NCBI RefSeq assembly: GCF_965230735.1
Contig: NZ_OZ246016.1
Span: forward strand, 62,001 to 126,000
From: Motiliproteus sp965230735
GTDB lineage: Bacteria; Pseudomonadota; Gammaproteobacteria; Pseudomonadales; Balneatricaceae
Length of the DNA stretch: 64,000 bases
Reading direction: 5' to 3'
Within the stretch, counting starts at the first letter, position 1; each line of letters opens with the position of its first letter. This document shows positions 11,015 through 19,298 of the stretch, piece by piece. A program made the position numbers and the translations under genes. The notes under the pieces are model-generated. The model saw nothing but the letters and a program-made list of their open reading frames with translations. It ran no database searches and was not told the DNA's origin.

Positions 11015-11467
11015 AGCATCGATTGACCGGGCGCTCGTGACCGCGACGTCCCGTCGACCTAAAAATCCGGCGGGTTAATCGCTTGATGCAGGAATGCATC
11101 GACATTGGCCATGGGCCAAGGCGAGCCCACTAAAAACAAATCGTTTCGCACAACTTCATGAGTTTTTAGTGGGCAGCGGGCAATCAGGAAGGAAACCTGT
11201 TGGTCTGCCAGATCCATCGCCGCCGCTCATCCGCACCATCGAAGACGGACGCCCCGTCTCGTTTTCCGTGACCACACTTGGTAACTCCTAAGCCATAGCC
11301 AAGTCTCTACTCTGCAGGACGTGATTCACAGAGCCTCCGATCAATGGGCCAGCACCAAAAATCCGATATGCTAAAAATTTTTCCGCTATTCTGTTGTAAA
11401 AGCCATTCCTGATAGCTAGCATGAGATCCACTATATTAAAAATCATTCTCACTTAGAGGAAAACCCT
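11015..11467. other. 453-bp intergenic region before kbl-tdh
   Basis: No convincing gene. It contains the hairpin described separately and a 3' AT-rich promoter zone. Bases 11432-11450 (core AATCATT) match 14 of 19 positions of the Fur-box consensus, a weak similarity. I searched for glycine-riboswitch-like conserved segments, which can precede glycine/threonine genes, and did not find them. Confidence 0.45.
11125..11174. repeat. 13-bp perfect inverted repeat with 24-nt loop
   Basis: GCCCACTAAAAAC (11125-11137) pairs exactly with GTTTTTAGTGGGC (11162-11174). It lies 110 bp after the c-di-GMP gene and 294 bp before kbl. It could act as a terminator (the 3' arm begins with a T run), an RNA structure or a binding site. 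No U-tract follows the stem, so a standard terminator is not clear. Confidence 0.55.
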
Positions 11468-12652
11468 ATGAGCCGCGCCCTTCTCTCCCACCTATCCGAA
11501 CAACTACTTTCCCTGCAGGACGAAGGGCTCTACAAACACGAACGGATCATCCGCTCGGCACAACAGCCCAACATTCAAAGCGGCGGCAACGAAGTGATCA
11601 ACTTCTGCGCCAACAACTACTTGGGGCTGGCCAACCACCCGGCATTGATTGAGGCCGCCAAACAGGGGCTCGATGAGCGCGGTTTCGGCATGGCATCGGT
11701 ACGCTTTATCTGCGGGACTCAGGATCTACACAAACAGCTTGAGCAGCAGCTAAGCCTCTTCCTCGGTACCGACGACAGTATCCTTTACTCCTCCTGCTTC
11801 GACGCCAACGGCGGCCTGTTCGAGACCCTGTTCGGTGCCGAAGACGCCATCATCAGCGACGCCCTCAACCATGCCAGCATCATCGATGGCATCCGTCTGA
11901 GCAAAGCCCGCCGCTACCGATACGCCAACAACGATATGGATGAACTGGAAGCCCACCTGCAGGCAAGCCAGGACGCCCGCTTCCGCTTGATTGCAACCGA
12001 CGGCGTGTTCTCAATGGACGGATCGATTGCCAAGCTGGATCAGATCTGTGAGCTGGCCGACCGCTATGATGCACTGGTCATGGTGGACGATTCCCATGCC
12101 GTTGGTTTTGTCGGCGATCAGGGTCGCGGCAGCGCCGAATATCATGGAGTGCAGGACCGTATCGACATCTATACCGGCACGCTGGGCAAAGCCCTGGGCG
12201 GTGCCATGGGCGGCTACACCGCCGCGTCACAGCCTATTGTCGACTGGCTTCGACAGCGCTCGCGCCCCTACCTGTTCTCCAACTCTCTGGCACCGATGAT
12301 CGTCAATGCCGCTATTCGAACCCTGCAACTGCTCGACGATGGCGACGAGCTGCGCCGACAATTGCACGCCAACAGTGCCTATTTCCGAGCCGGACTGACA
12401 CAGGCCGGTTTCACCCTGGCCGGTGCCGACCACCCGATCATTCCGGTCATGATCGGCGACGCGCGCCTGAGCGCCGAGATGGCAGACCGACTGCTGTCCG
12501 AAGGCATCTATGTGGTGGGCTTTTCGTTCCCGGTAGTACCACGTGGCCAGGCCCGAATCCGTACCCAGATATCAGCCGCCCACACCCCAGAACAACTCGA
12601 CCGCGCCATCGAGGCCTTCAGCCGTATTGGTCGTGAACTCGGCATTATCTGA
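11468..12652 (+). CDS. kbl: Glycine C-acetyltransferase (2-amino-3-ketobutyrate CoA ligase)
   Basis: PLP-dependent enzyme converting 2-amino-3-oxobutanoate plus CoA into glycine and acetyl-CoA, the second step of threonine degradation. At 394 residues it is close to E. coli Kbl (398). Family features include FCANNYLGLANHP near the N terminus, GMASVRFICGTQ, DGVFSMDGSIAKL, MVDDSHAVGFVG (cofactor-binding Asp/His) and the PLP-lysine region TGTLGKALGGAMGGY. The ATG follows an AGAGGAAAACCCT ribosome-binding stretch. tdh follows 14 bp downstream, so the two form an operon. Confidence 0.96.
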   Translation: MSRALLSHLSEQLLSLQDEGLYKHERIIRSAQQPNIQSGGNEVINFCANNYLGLANHPALIEAAKQGLDERGFGMASVRFICGTQDLHKQLEQQLSLFLGTDDSILYSSCFDANGGLFETLFGAEDAIISDALNHASIIDGIRLSKARRYRYANNDMDELEAHLQASQDARFRLIATDGVFSMDGSIAKLDQICELADRYDALVMVDDSHAVGFVGDQGRGSAEYHGVQDRIDIYTGTLGKALGGAMGGYTAASQPIVDWLRQRSRPYLFSNSLAPMIVNAAIRTLQLLDDGDELRRQLHANSAYFRAGLTQAGFTLAGADHPIIPVMIGDARLSAEMADRLLSEGIYVVGFSFPVVPRGQARIRTQISAAHTPEQLDRAIEAFSRIGRELGII

Positions 12653-12666
12653 CGGAGGACTGAGCC

Positions 12667-13725
12667 ATGATGAAAGCACTGGCCAAACTGAAACCCGAAC
12701 CCGGCATCTGGCTGCACCAGACCCCGATACCGAAACTGGGCCATAACGACCTGTTGATCCGAATCCATAAGACCGCCATCTGCGGCACCGATATCCACAT
12801 CTATAACTGGGATGACTGGGCCAGCAGCACCATTCCGGTACCGATGACAGTCGGGCATGAATTTGTCGGCAGTGTCGCCGCCATCGGCCAGGAAGTCAGC
12901 GGTTTTAAACCCGGCGACCGGGTCTCAGGCGAAGGTCACATCACCTGCGGTCACTGCCGCAACTGCCGGGCCGGGCGCCGCCAGCTATGCCGCAACAGTG
13001 TCGGCGTCGGCGTTAATCGCCCCGGTGCTTTCGGCGAATATCTGGTCATCCCGGCGGTCAACGCCTTTCGAATCCCCCAGGGAATTTCCGATGAACTGGC
13101 GGCCATTTTCGACCCGCTGGGCAACGCGGTCCATACCGCACTGGCCTTTGATCTGGTCGGTGAGGACGTGCTGATCACCGGTGCCGGCCCGATTGGAATC
13201 ATGGCTGCCGCCGTGGCGCAGCATGCCGGTGCCCGTCATGTGGTGATCACCGACATCAACCCTTACCGGCTCACGCTGGCCCAACAGCTGGGGAACACAC
13301 ACACCATTAATATTGCCGAGCGTAATCTGGACGACGTGATGCAGGAACTGGGCATGACCGAGGGCTTTGATGTCTGCTTGGAGATGTCCGGCGCGCCCGC
13401 CGCCCTGAATCAAATTCTCGACAGCATTAACCACGGCGGCAAGATCGCCATGTTGGGTATTCCCGCCAACGACACGGCCATCGATTGGTCGAAAGTCATC
13501 TTCAAGGGGTTAACCATCAAGGGGATCTACGGTCGCGAAATGTTCGAGACTTGGTATAAGATGGCCAGCCTGATTCAAGCCGGACTCGATGTCAGTCCAA
13601 TTATCACCCACCGTTTCCCGATTGATGAGTTTCAGCAGGGGTTCGATGTGATGCGTTCCGGCCAATCTGGAAAAGTCATCCTTGATTGGGGCGTTAGCCC
13701 TGACAGCGATCATCCCGACCACTAA
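12667..13725 (+). CDS. tdh: L-threonine 3-dehydrogenase
   Basis: Zinc- and NAD-dependent medium-chain dehydrogenase oxidising L-threonine to 2-amino-3-ketobutyrate, the substrate of Kbl encoded just upstream. Visible motifs: AICGTDIHIYNWD, GHEFVGSV (catalytic zinc ligands), the structural-zinc cluster CGHCRNCRAGRRQLC, ITGAGPIGIMAAA for NAD binding and GIYGREMFETWYKM. There are two adjacent ATGs (12667 and 12670); most homologues start at the position of the second, and the GGAGGA at 12654-12659 fits either. Length of about 351 compares with 341 in E. coli; the C terminus is slightly extended. Confidence 0.96.
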   Translation: MMKALAKLKPEPGIWLHQTPIPKLGHNDLLIRIHKTAICGTDIHIYNWDDWASSTIPVPMTVGHEFVGSVAAIGQEVSGFKPGDRVSGEGHITCGHCRNCRAGRRQLCRNSVGVGVNRPGAFGEYLVIPAVNAFRIPQGISDELAAIFDPLGNAVHTALAFDLVGEDVLITGAGPIGIMAAAVAQHAGARHVVITDINPYRLTLAQQLGNTHTINIAERNLDDVMQELGMTEGFDVCLEMSGAPAALNQILDSINHGGKIAMLGIPANDTAIDWSKVIFKGLTIKGIYGREMFETWYKMASLIQAGLDVSPIITHRFPIDEFQQGFDVMRSGQSGKVILDWGVSPDSDHPDH

Positions 13726-13775
13726 GCTGTCGCTGCAACACCAGTAAGCGCCGCAACCGAGCAAGAGCCCCCACG

Positions 13776-14366
13776 ATGGCCACAACACCCAACAAGAATC
13801 GCCCCGCCACCGATCCGGCCAGCCAGGCGCTATGCCAACGGGTGACCCAACTTCGCAAGCAGCACCGGCTGACGCTGGACAAGCTGGCCGCCGCGTCGGG
13901 GGTCAGCCGCTCGATGCTGAGCCAGATCGAACGCGGCCAGGCGAATCCAACCCTGGCCGTCACCTTCCGTATCGCCCAAGCCTTTGGGATCAGTGTCGGC
14001 GAGCTGGTCGATCAGCCCTGGGCCTCTTCCAGTATCGAGGTGGTCCATGGCGATGACCCCAACAACCTGTTCCGTTCCGACGACAGCTGCCAGATTCGCA
14101 CGCTATCGCCGCTGCACATGGAAAAAAGCACCGAGTTCTATGAGTTACGACTGGCACCGGGAGCCAGTTTCAGCAGCGCCGCCCACTATGAGGGAACCCG
14201 CGAACTGCTGACCCTGGCGCAGGGGCAGGCCGAAGTTCGCTCCGGTGACAGCCTGTGCAAGCTCGGCCGAGGTGATTCAGCCCACTACCGGGGAGATCTG
14301 ACTCACCGGATCGACAACACCGGCAGCGACGAATTGATCGGCTATCTGGTGGTGACCAGCCCCTGA
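13776..14366 (+). CDS. XRE-family regulator with C-terminal cupin domain
   Basis: 196-residue transcription factor. An N-terminal helix-turn-helix (about residues 18-78; LDKLAAASGVSRSMLSQIERGQANPTL) is joined to a small cupin domain (about 110-190) typical of the SutR/PuuR-like group. These proteins usually sense a small metabolite through the cupin. It lies 50 bp downstream of tdh on the same strand, so control of the threonine-degradation operon is a reasonable inference, though not shown by a binding site. Confidence 0.88.
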   Translation: MATTPNKNRPATDPASQALCQRVTQLRKQHRLTLDKLAAASGVSRSMLSQIERGQANPTLAVTFRIAQAFGISVGELVDQPWASSSIEVVHGDDPNNLFRSDDSCQIRTLSPLHMEKSTEFYELRLAPGASFSSAAHYEGTRELLTLAQGQAEVRSGDSLCKLGRGDSAHYRGDLTHRIDNTGSDELIGYLVVTSP

Positions 14367-14399
14367 TCAATCCTAACCTGCCGACGATAAACCGCTTGG

Positions 14400-14580
14400 T
14401 CAAACCACCCGTTGCTCCGATACCAGACGGATTCCGGCCCCCTTCAGTCGCCGATAAAGGGTCACGCGGGTAATTCCCAGTGACTTGGCGGCGGAAATAT
14501 TGCCGTCAGGTCGTTCGACCGCCTGGCGGATCATCTCGATCTGAGCGCTGCGTAAAGTCTGGCCCACGCCGACTCGGACG
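14400..14580 (-). pseudogene. Remnant of a sigma-54 activator: Fis-type C-terminal end
   Basis: About 58 codons that closely match the last 58 residues and stop position of the AcoR-type activator at 16452-18494 (both read LRSAQIEMIRQAVER near the start of the match, then DGNISAA and SLGITR, and end in RVV). One Ala codon is missing in the helix-turn-helix, and the remainder of the gene (GAF, AAA+) is absent. The open frame runs on upstream to 14642 only by overlapping the 3' end of the LysR gene. It is best explained as the left-over of a duplication and deletion; nucleotide identity to the intact copy is high by eye. Confidence 0.8.
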
Positions 14581-14610
14581 GGGTCTGCGGGGGACTGAAT
14601 CGCAGGTTTC

Positions 14611-15510
14611 TTAGCCCAGCAACGCCTGATAGCGCGACTCAAAATTCGCCACCAGCCAATCCATCAGCGCCTTGACCCGCTGCACCTGATAGCGCGCTGG
14701 CGGGCAGACCAGCGACAGCTCGGTGGCATGGTTCCAATCCGGCAACACCTCCACCAGTGATCCGTCATCCAAGCCAGGCTGGACATAAACATCGGCCAGC
14801 CGCGCCACGCCCAGCCCGGCTTTAGCGGCCTGCAACATCGCCCGGCCGTTGGCTACCTTGAAACTCTGTTTGATCGGCAGCGTGACCCGTTCCTGCTGCC
14901 TGACAAACAGCCACTCGGTAACGCTGCCGCAGATCAATGGCAACTCCCGCAACTGCTCCGGATGCTCGATCTCTCCCCGCTCCGCGACAAAGCCGGGGCT
15001 GGCCACATAACGGGTCCGAATCCGGTAAAGCCGACGGGCCACCAGACTGGAGTCGGGCAGATCCCCCATCCGCATCACCAGGTCCACCGGATCCTTGAGC
15101 AGATCGACCCGATGGCTGGAGAAATCCAACTCCACATTCACCTTGGGGTGCTGTTGCAGAAACTCGATCACCAACGGGGTAATCAACTCTTCACCGATCA
15201 GGCCGCCCACCGCATTCATTCGGATCGGCCCTTGCAGTGCCTGATTCGCCTGAACTGCCCAGGCCTGGGCACTCTCCAGTTGATCCACCCCCTGCTGGCA
15301 CAGCCTTTGGAAGCCCAGACCCACATCGGTCAACCGCAGGCTGCGGGTAGTCCGGTGCAGCAGCTGGACCCCCAGGTTCTTTTCCAGTGCCGAGATATGC
15401 TGACTGAGGCTGGCCTTGGAGACCCCGCTGGCTTCGGAAGCCGCAGTAAAACTGCCGTGACCGGCCACCGCCAGGAAAGCGCGAACCCCGTTCCAATAGC
15501 TACTGTTCAT
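14611..15510 (-). CDS. LysR-family transcriptional regulator
   Basis: 299-residue LysR regulator: N-terminal winged helix-turn-helix (about residues 5-65; FTAASEASGVSKASLSQHISALEKNLGVQLLHRTTRSLRL region) and an effector-binding domain from about 90 on. It belongs to the large group in which the regulator is divergent from an oxidoreductase; here a short-chain dehydrogenase starts 167 bp away on the other strand and is its probable target. Its 3' end abuts the sigma-54 activator remnant. Confidence 0.92.
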   Translation of the reverse strand: MNSSYWNGVRAFLAVAGHGSFTAASEASGVSKASLSQHISALEKNLGVQLLHRTTRSLRLTDVGLGFQRLCQQGVDQLESAQAWAVQANQALQGPIRMNAVGGLIGEELITPLVIEFLQQHPKVNVELDFSSHRVDLLKDPVDLVMRMGDLPDSSLVARRLYRIRTRYVASPGFVAERGEIEHPEQLRELPLICGSVTEWLFVRQQERVTLPIKQSFKVANGRAMLQAAKAGLGVARLADVYVQPGLDDGSLVEVLPDWNHATELSLVCPPARYQVQRVKALMDWLVANFESRYQALLG

Positions 15511-15676
15511 CGATCTTCCCCCCCTGTTCCAACGCCAAAAACCAGCATGATGTTTGGTTTATCTTAACAATGTTTTCATATTAGCCATATTTATCAAAAC
15601 ACCAATCATTCCGACAATAGCACCATCGACTGCACCACGTAGTCCCTCAACAATCCTTGATTCAGGAGTCGTTCTC
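15511..15676. promoter_or_regulatory. Divergent promoter region, LysR gene and SDR
   Basis: AT-rich region in the middle of GC-rich DNA, containing TGTTTT (15571-15576) and AAAACA (15596-15601), an interrupted dyad of the kind bound by LysR proteins. The exact promoter elements are not assigned. Confidence 0.45.
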
Positions 15677-16399
15677 ATGTCGAAGCCACTTATCGTTATC
15701 ACCGGCGCCAGTTCAGGTATCGGCGCCGCCATCGCCCGTCACTTCAGTGACGCCGGTCATCCATTGCTGCTGCTGGCCCGCCGGCTTAAGCAGGTCGAGG
15801 CACTGCAGCTGCCCAACAGCCTCTGCCGCCAGGTCGATGTCTGCGATGCGACCGCTTTCATCCGAGCCATTGAAGAAGCCGAGCAGGCCTACGGTCCGGT
15901 GGATGGATTAATCAACAACGCCGGTTGCATGCTGCTGGGTCAGCTCGATGAGCAATCACCGACCGAATGGCAACAGATGTTCGACGTCAATGTGATGGGG
16001 GTTCTGAACGGAATCCGCGCAGTACTGCCGGCCATGAAAGCGCGCCGGGGCGGTACCATCATCAACGTCAGCTCGATCGCCGGACGTAAGACCTTCCCCA
16101 ACCACGCGGCCTATTGCGGCACCAAATTCGCCGTCCATGCGATGGGGGAAAATCTGCGCGAAGAGGTGGCCGATTCCGACGTGCGGGTGGTGACCATCGC
16201 CCCCGGTGCGGTGGAGACCGAACTGCTGTCCCACACCAGCTCCGAGCAGATCATCAATGACTATCAGGCCTGGAAAGAAAGCATGGGCGGTGCCATTGCC
16301 GCCGACGATGTCGCCGCGGCAACGCTGTTCGCCTACAGTCAGCCGCAAAATGTCTGCATCCGCGAGCTGGTGATCGCACCAACCCGCCAGCAGCCCTAA
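15677..16399 (+). CDS. Short-chain dehydrogenase/reductase
   Basis: 240-residue classical SDR with the Rossmann motif TGASSGIG (about residues 9-16), NNAG at about 84-87, the catalytic Ser in NVSSIAG and the YxxxK pair (YCGTK, about 151-155). Proteins of this subgroup, related to YdfG/serine-type dehydrogenases, reduce or oxidise small alcohols; the substrate is not predictable. I chose the ATG at 15677 because CAGGAG lies 8 bp upstream and homologues begin at this point; an in-frame open stretch reaches back to 15554 but has no family sequence. Confidence 0.9.
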   Translation: MSKPLIVITGASSGIGAAIARHFSDAGHPLLLLARRLKQVEALQLPNSLCRQVDVCDATAFIRAIEEAEQAYGPVDGLINNAGCMLLGQLDEQSPTEWQQMFDVNVMGVLNGIRAVLPAMKARRGGTIINVSSIAGRKTFPNHAAYCGTKFAVHAMGENLREEVADSDVRVVTIAPGAVETELLSHTSSEQIINDYQAWKESMGGAIAADDVAAATLFAYSQPQNVCIRELVIAPTRQQP

Positions 16400-16419
16400 G
16401 CTCGACACTGAGCTTCACC

Positions 16420-16448
16420 GATCGCCGCGTTATCGCTACGCGGCGATC
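16420..16448. terminator. Hairpin between convergent genes
   Basis: A 10-bp perfect stem GATCGCCGCG / CGCGGCGATC with a 9-nt loop, located between the SDR stop and the activator stop. It has no T run; it probably separates the two convergent transcripts. Confidence 0.55.
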
Positions 16449-16451
16449 CCG

Positions 16452-18494
16452 TTACACCACCCGTTTTTCCGACACCAGATTGATCCCGGCGCCCTTCAAA
16501 CGCCGGTAAAGGGTCGCCCGGGTAATCCCCAGTGACTTGGCGGCGGCGGAGATATTGCCGTCGTTGCGCTCGACGGCCTGGCGAATCATTTCGATCTGGG
16601 CGCTACGCAGGGTCTGGGCTTCGGTCTCCGGTTGCTCGGGCTGGCCGATCAATGCCAACCGGTTATCACTGCTCGCTGCGGCTGTCGCGGCTGTGGAATT
16701 CCGAACCGGCGCTTCGGTCTGGAGCTGACGGCGAAACTGCTCAGTCAGATGCTCAGGCGTGATCAGATCCTCATCCGGTTCCAGGAAAGCGATGCAGGTC
16801 TTCAGCACCGTCAGCAGCTGCCGGACATTGCCCGGCCAGTGGTAACCGGCCAGCAGTTGCAACAGCTCGTCATCCACCCGCAGCCCGTGACCGCTGCCGG
16901 CTTCCAGCTGCAGCAGTCGAGCCACCAGTCCGGCGAAATTGCGCCGTTGGCGCAGCGCGGGGATCTGAACCTCGACGCCATTCAAGCGGTAGTACAGGTC
17001 CTCCCGGAACCGGCCCTCGTCGACCATCTGTTTCAGGTCACGGTGGGTGGCACAAATCACCGTGATATCGACCGGCAGTTCTTTGCTGCCCCCCAACGGC
17101 GTGACGGTGCGCTCCTGCAGCACCCGCAGTAACCGGGCCTGCAGATCCAGCGGCATATCGCCGATCTCATCCAAAAACAGGGTACCGCCATCGGCCTGCT
17201 GCACCTTACCGGTCATCCCACCTCGGCGGGCACCGGTAAAGGCGCCGTCCTGGTAACCAAACAGCTCCGATTCGATCAACCCTTCCGGAATCGCCGCACA
17301 GTTGAGCGCCACGAAGGGCTTGTCGCAACGGCCACCATCGCGATGCAGCGCTCGGGCCAATGCCTCTTTGCCGGACCCCGTCTCACCCAACAGCAGCAGG
17401 GGAATCTGATGCTGCAATGCCCGTGAGGCCTGCCGACAGGCACGATTAAAGCCGCTGTCTTCCAGGGTGATATCGTCCAGCCCTATGGTACCGTCGCTCG
17501 GCGGTCGGGGCCGCTGTCTGGTCAACGGTGCCGCCACCGAACCCTGCGGACGATGGTCGGGAATCTGGATCAGACGAGCAAATAGCCGTTTGGCGGTGGA
17601 GGTTTCCAGCATCAACGCGTTGCGCGGCGTTTTGAGGGACTGATCGATCACCGGCCCCAACGGCTGGCCAAACAGTCCCTCAAAACACCGAGAGTTCACC
17701 GCACTTCGGCACGGGACCTCGTCGAATCCCAGGCACTGGGCCGCTTCCCGATTCATCGCCAGCACCGTGCCGTCATTAGCCAAGGCAATCAGCCCCTGCC
17801 ACAGGCTGTCGACAAACTCCGGTCGCGAGTGAGCCGCCAGAAGCAACGCATCACGGTACTGATCGACAAACAGCCGGTTCTCGATCAGTCGGGTCGACAT
17901 GCTGACCAGGCCCAGGTTGTGACTGCCGCCGCAACCCCGGTGGGAGGTCACATCCAGCACCCCGACCACGGCACCGCCGGGTTCAAAGATCGGTGCCGCC
18001 GAGCAGCTGAACCGGCTGATGGCGTCGAAATAATGCTCTTCGCCGCTGATCATCAATGGTTTCGGATTCATCAGTACCGTACCGATGGCGTTGGTCCCCC
18101 CGCGCTGTTCGCCCCAGCTGGCACCGGGAAGCAAGGAGTAGCGTGAAGCCCGATCGAGGAAGCTGCTGTCGCCCAGGCTCTTGAGGATGGTGGCGTTGGC
18201 ATCGGACAGCATCACCATGCTGTCGCGCTCGCCGAAATGCCCCAGCAGTGCTTCCATCTCGGCGGTGGAGCTGGCGATCAGGCGCCGATTACGCTCCTGC
18301 AGCTCGGACGTTTCCCGCTCGGAAAAAACCTTCAGATCCAGCTCCTGCTCAAAACTCAGCCCCTGATCCAGACAGCGATTCCAGGAAGACTCGATCTCTT
18401 CGCGCAGCATGCCTTGCGGCAGGTGCCCCATCCGGGCAACCGCTTCGCGGGCTTCGACGGCACTGGCGCGACTCTGTTGAAATTCAGCGGACAT
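16452..18494 (-). CDS. AcoR-type sigma-54-dependent activator
   Basis: 680-residue enhancer-binding protein. N-terminal GAF-type sensor region (about 60-210), AAA+ domain with Walker A GETGSGKE (about 369-376) and the sigma-54 contact loop GAFTGA (about 417-422), Walker B FLDEIGDMP, and a C-terminal Fis-type helix-turn-helix (about 638-678). It activates RNA polymerase carrying sigma-54 at -24/-12 promoters. Its start lies 46 bp after the qhpE stop on the same strand, so it is probably co-transcribed with qhpD-F-E. Near-consensus -24/-12 promoters precede qhpA and the aldehyde dehydrogenase, making it the likely regulator of amine oxidation. A remnant paralogue lies at 14400-14580. Confidence 0.92.
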   Translation of the reverse strand: MSAEFQQSRASAVEAREAVARMGHLPQGMLREEIESSWNRCLDQGLSFEQELDLKVFSERETSELQERNRRLIASSTAEMEALLGHFGERDSMVMLSDANATILKSLGDSSFLDRASRYSLLPGASWGEQRGGTNAIGTVLMNPKPLMISGEEHYFDAISRFSCSAAPIFEPGGAVVGVLDVTSHRGCGGSHNLGLVSMSTRLIENRLFVDQYRDALLLAAHSRPEFVDSLWQGLIALANDGTVLAMNREAAQCLGFDEVPCRSAVNSRCFEGLFGQPLGPVIDQSLKTPRNALMLETSTAKRLFARLIQIPDHRPQGSVAAPLTRQRPRPPSDGTIGLDDITLEDSGFNRACRQASRALQHQIPLLLLGETGSGKEALARALHRDGGRCDKPFVALNCAAIPEGLIESELFGYQDGAFTGARRGGMTGKVQQADGGTLFLDEIGDMPLDLQARLLRVLQERTVTPLGGSKELPVDITVICATHRDLKQMVDEGRFREDLYYRLNGVEVQIPALRQRRNFAGLVARLLQLEAGSGHGLRVDDELLQLLAGYHWPGNVRQLLTVLKTCIAFLEPDEDLITPEHLTEQFRRQLQTEAPVRNSTAATAAASSDNRLALIGQPEQPETEAQTLRSAQIEMIRQAVERNDGNISAAAKSLGITRATLYRRLKGAGINLVSEKRVV

Positions 18495-18539
18495 GGTAAT
18501 CGCCTCCTCTTCAGCTCAACCGCTAGGGTTGGAAAATCG

Positions 18540-19298
18540 TTATACGGCCCAGGTCAGACGGCGCGACCAGGGAATCCGCTCCACCGAGCGTTGCTCGGTC
18601 CGGTATCGGGCCCTGTCGGACAACCAGCGCCGTAGTGCTACCGGATCCGGCATGCCGTTGCGCGCGGCATCCATCGACTGCAGATAGCAGCCTACCTGGG
18701 CACTGATATAGGCGGCCGCGACACTGGCGCCGACCACATTGGGATGGCAACGGTTGGCACGATCAGGCCGCACACAGGCGCCGAAATCCGCCTGCGCCGA
18801 CGGCCCCCAGGAAGTCTCACCCGGCGCACAGCGGGCATCGCCGGTTACCCGGATCACACCGGAATAGGCCGCCGGAAAGACCTCTGCGCCCATCGCCGGT
18901 GACGAGGCCACCAGCACCACGCCTGCCTCTCCGGCTCGAATGCAGGCCTGCTCCAGGGCGGGCCTCGAGGTTCGGATACCAAAACTGAGGTTGATCACCT
19001 GAACGCCCTGATCCAGCAGCCAGTCGATCGCCTTTGCCGCCTGCTCGGCATTGGCGGCCAGGCGCCGGTCGAAAATCTTTGCCGACAACAGCGCCACCTC
19101 CGGCAGCTGCTGGATCATCACCCCGGCCAACGTGGAGCCGTGACCGAGCCGATCCAGCCCTTCCATCTCCCACGTTATTAGCCCCTGGGGTTGGCTAAAA
19201 TCCGCCATCGCCGCCACCGAATTCCGCTGAAACTCCGCCACCCCGGAATCAACCAGGCCGACCCGTACTCGACTCGCGAAACGCTCACTCATGCTCAA
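18540..19298 (-). CDS. qhpE: Subtilisin-like protease for QHNDH gamma subunit (QhpE)
   Basis: 252-residue S8-family serine protease: catalytic Asp in GLVDSG (about 15-20), His in GHGSTLAG (about 52-53) and Ser in VGASVAAAYI (about 192). There is no signal peptide. In Paracoccus, QhpE removes the leader peptide of the gamma subunit QhpC in the cytoplasm after cross-linking. Here it sits in the order qhpD-qhpF-qhpE, with its start overlapping the qhpF 3' end by 14 bp, which supports translational coupling and the QHNDH-specific assignment rather than a general subtilase. Confidence 0.88.
   Translation of the reverse strand: MSMSERFASRVRVGLVDSGVAEFQRNSVAAMADFSQPQGLITWEMEGLDRLGHGSTLAGVMIQQLPEVALLSAKIFDRRLAANAEQAAKAIDWLLDQGVQVINLSFGIRTSRPALEQACIRAGEAGVVLVASSPAMGAEVFPAAYSGVIRVTGDARCAPGETSWGPSAQADFGACVRPDRANRCHPNVVGASVAAAYISAQVGCYLQSMDAARNGMPDPVALRRWLSDRARYRTEQRSVERIPWSRRLTWAV

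Noticed and set aside
11094..11291. 65-codon frame in the kbl leader region
   Set aside because: It overlaps the stem-loop, lacks a ribosome-binding site and has no recognisable sequence.
11432..11450. Fur-box-like sequence before kbl
   Set aside because: 14 of 19 matches in an AT-rich promoter is weak, and kbl-tdh is not a usual Fur target; kept only as a remark.
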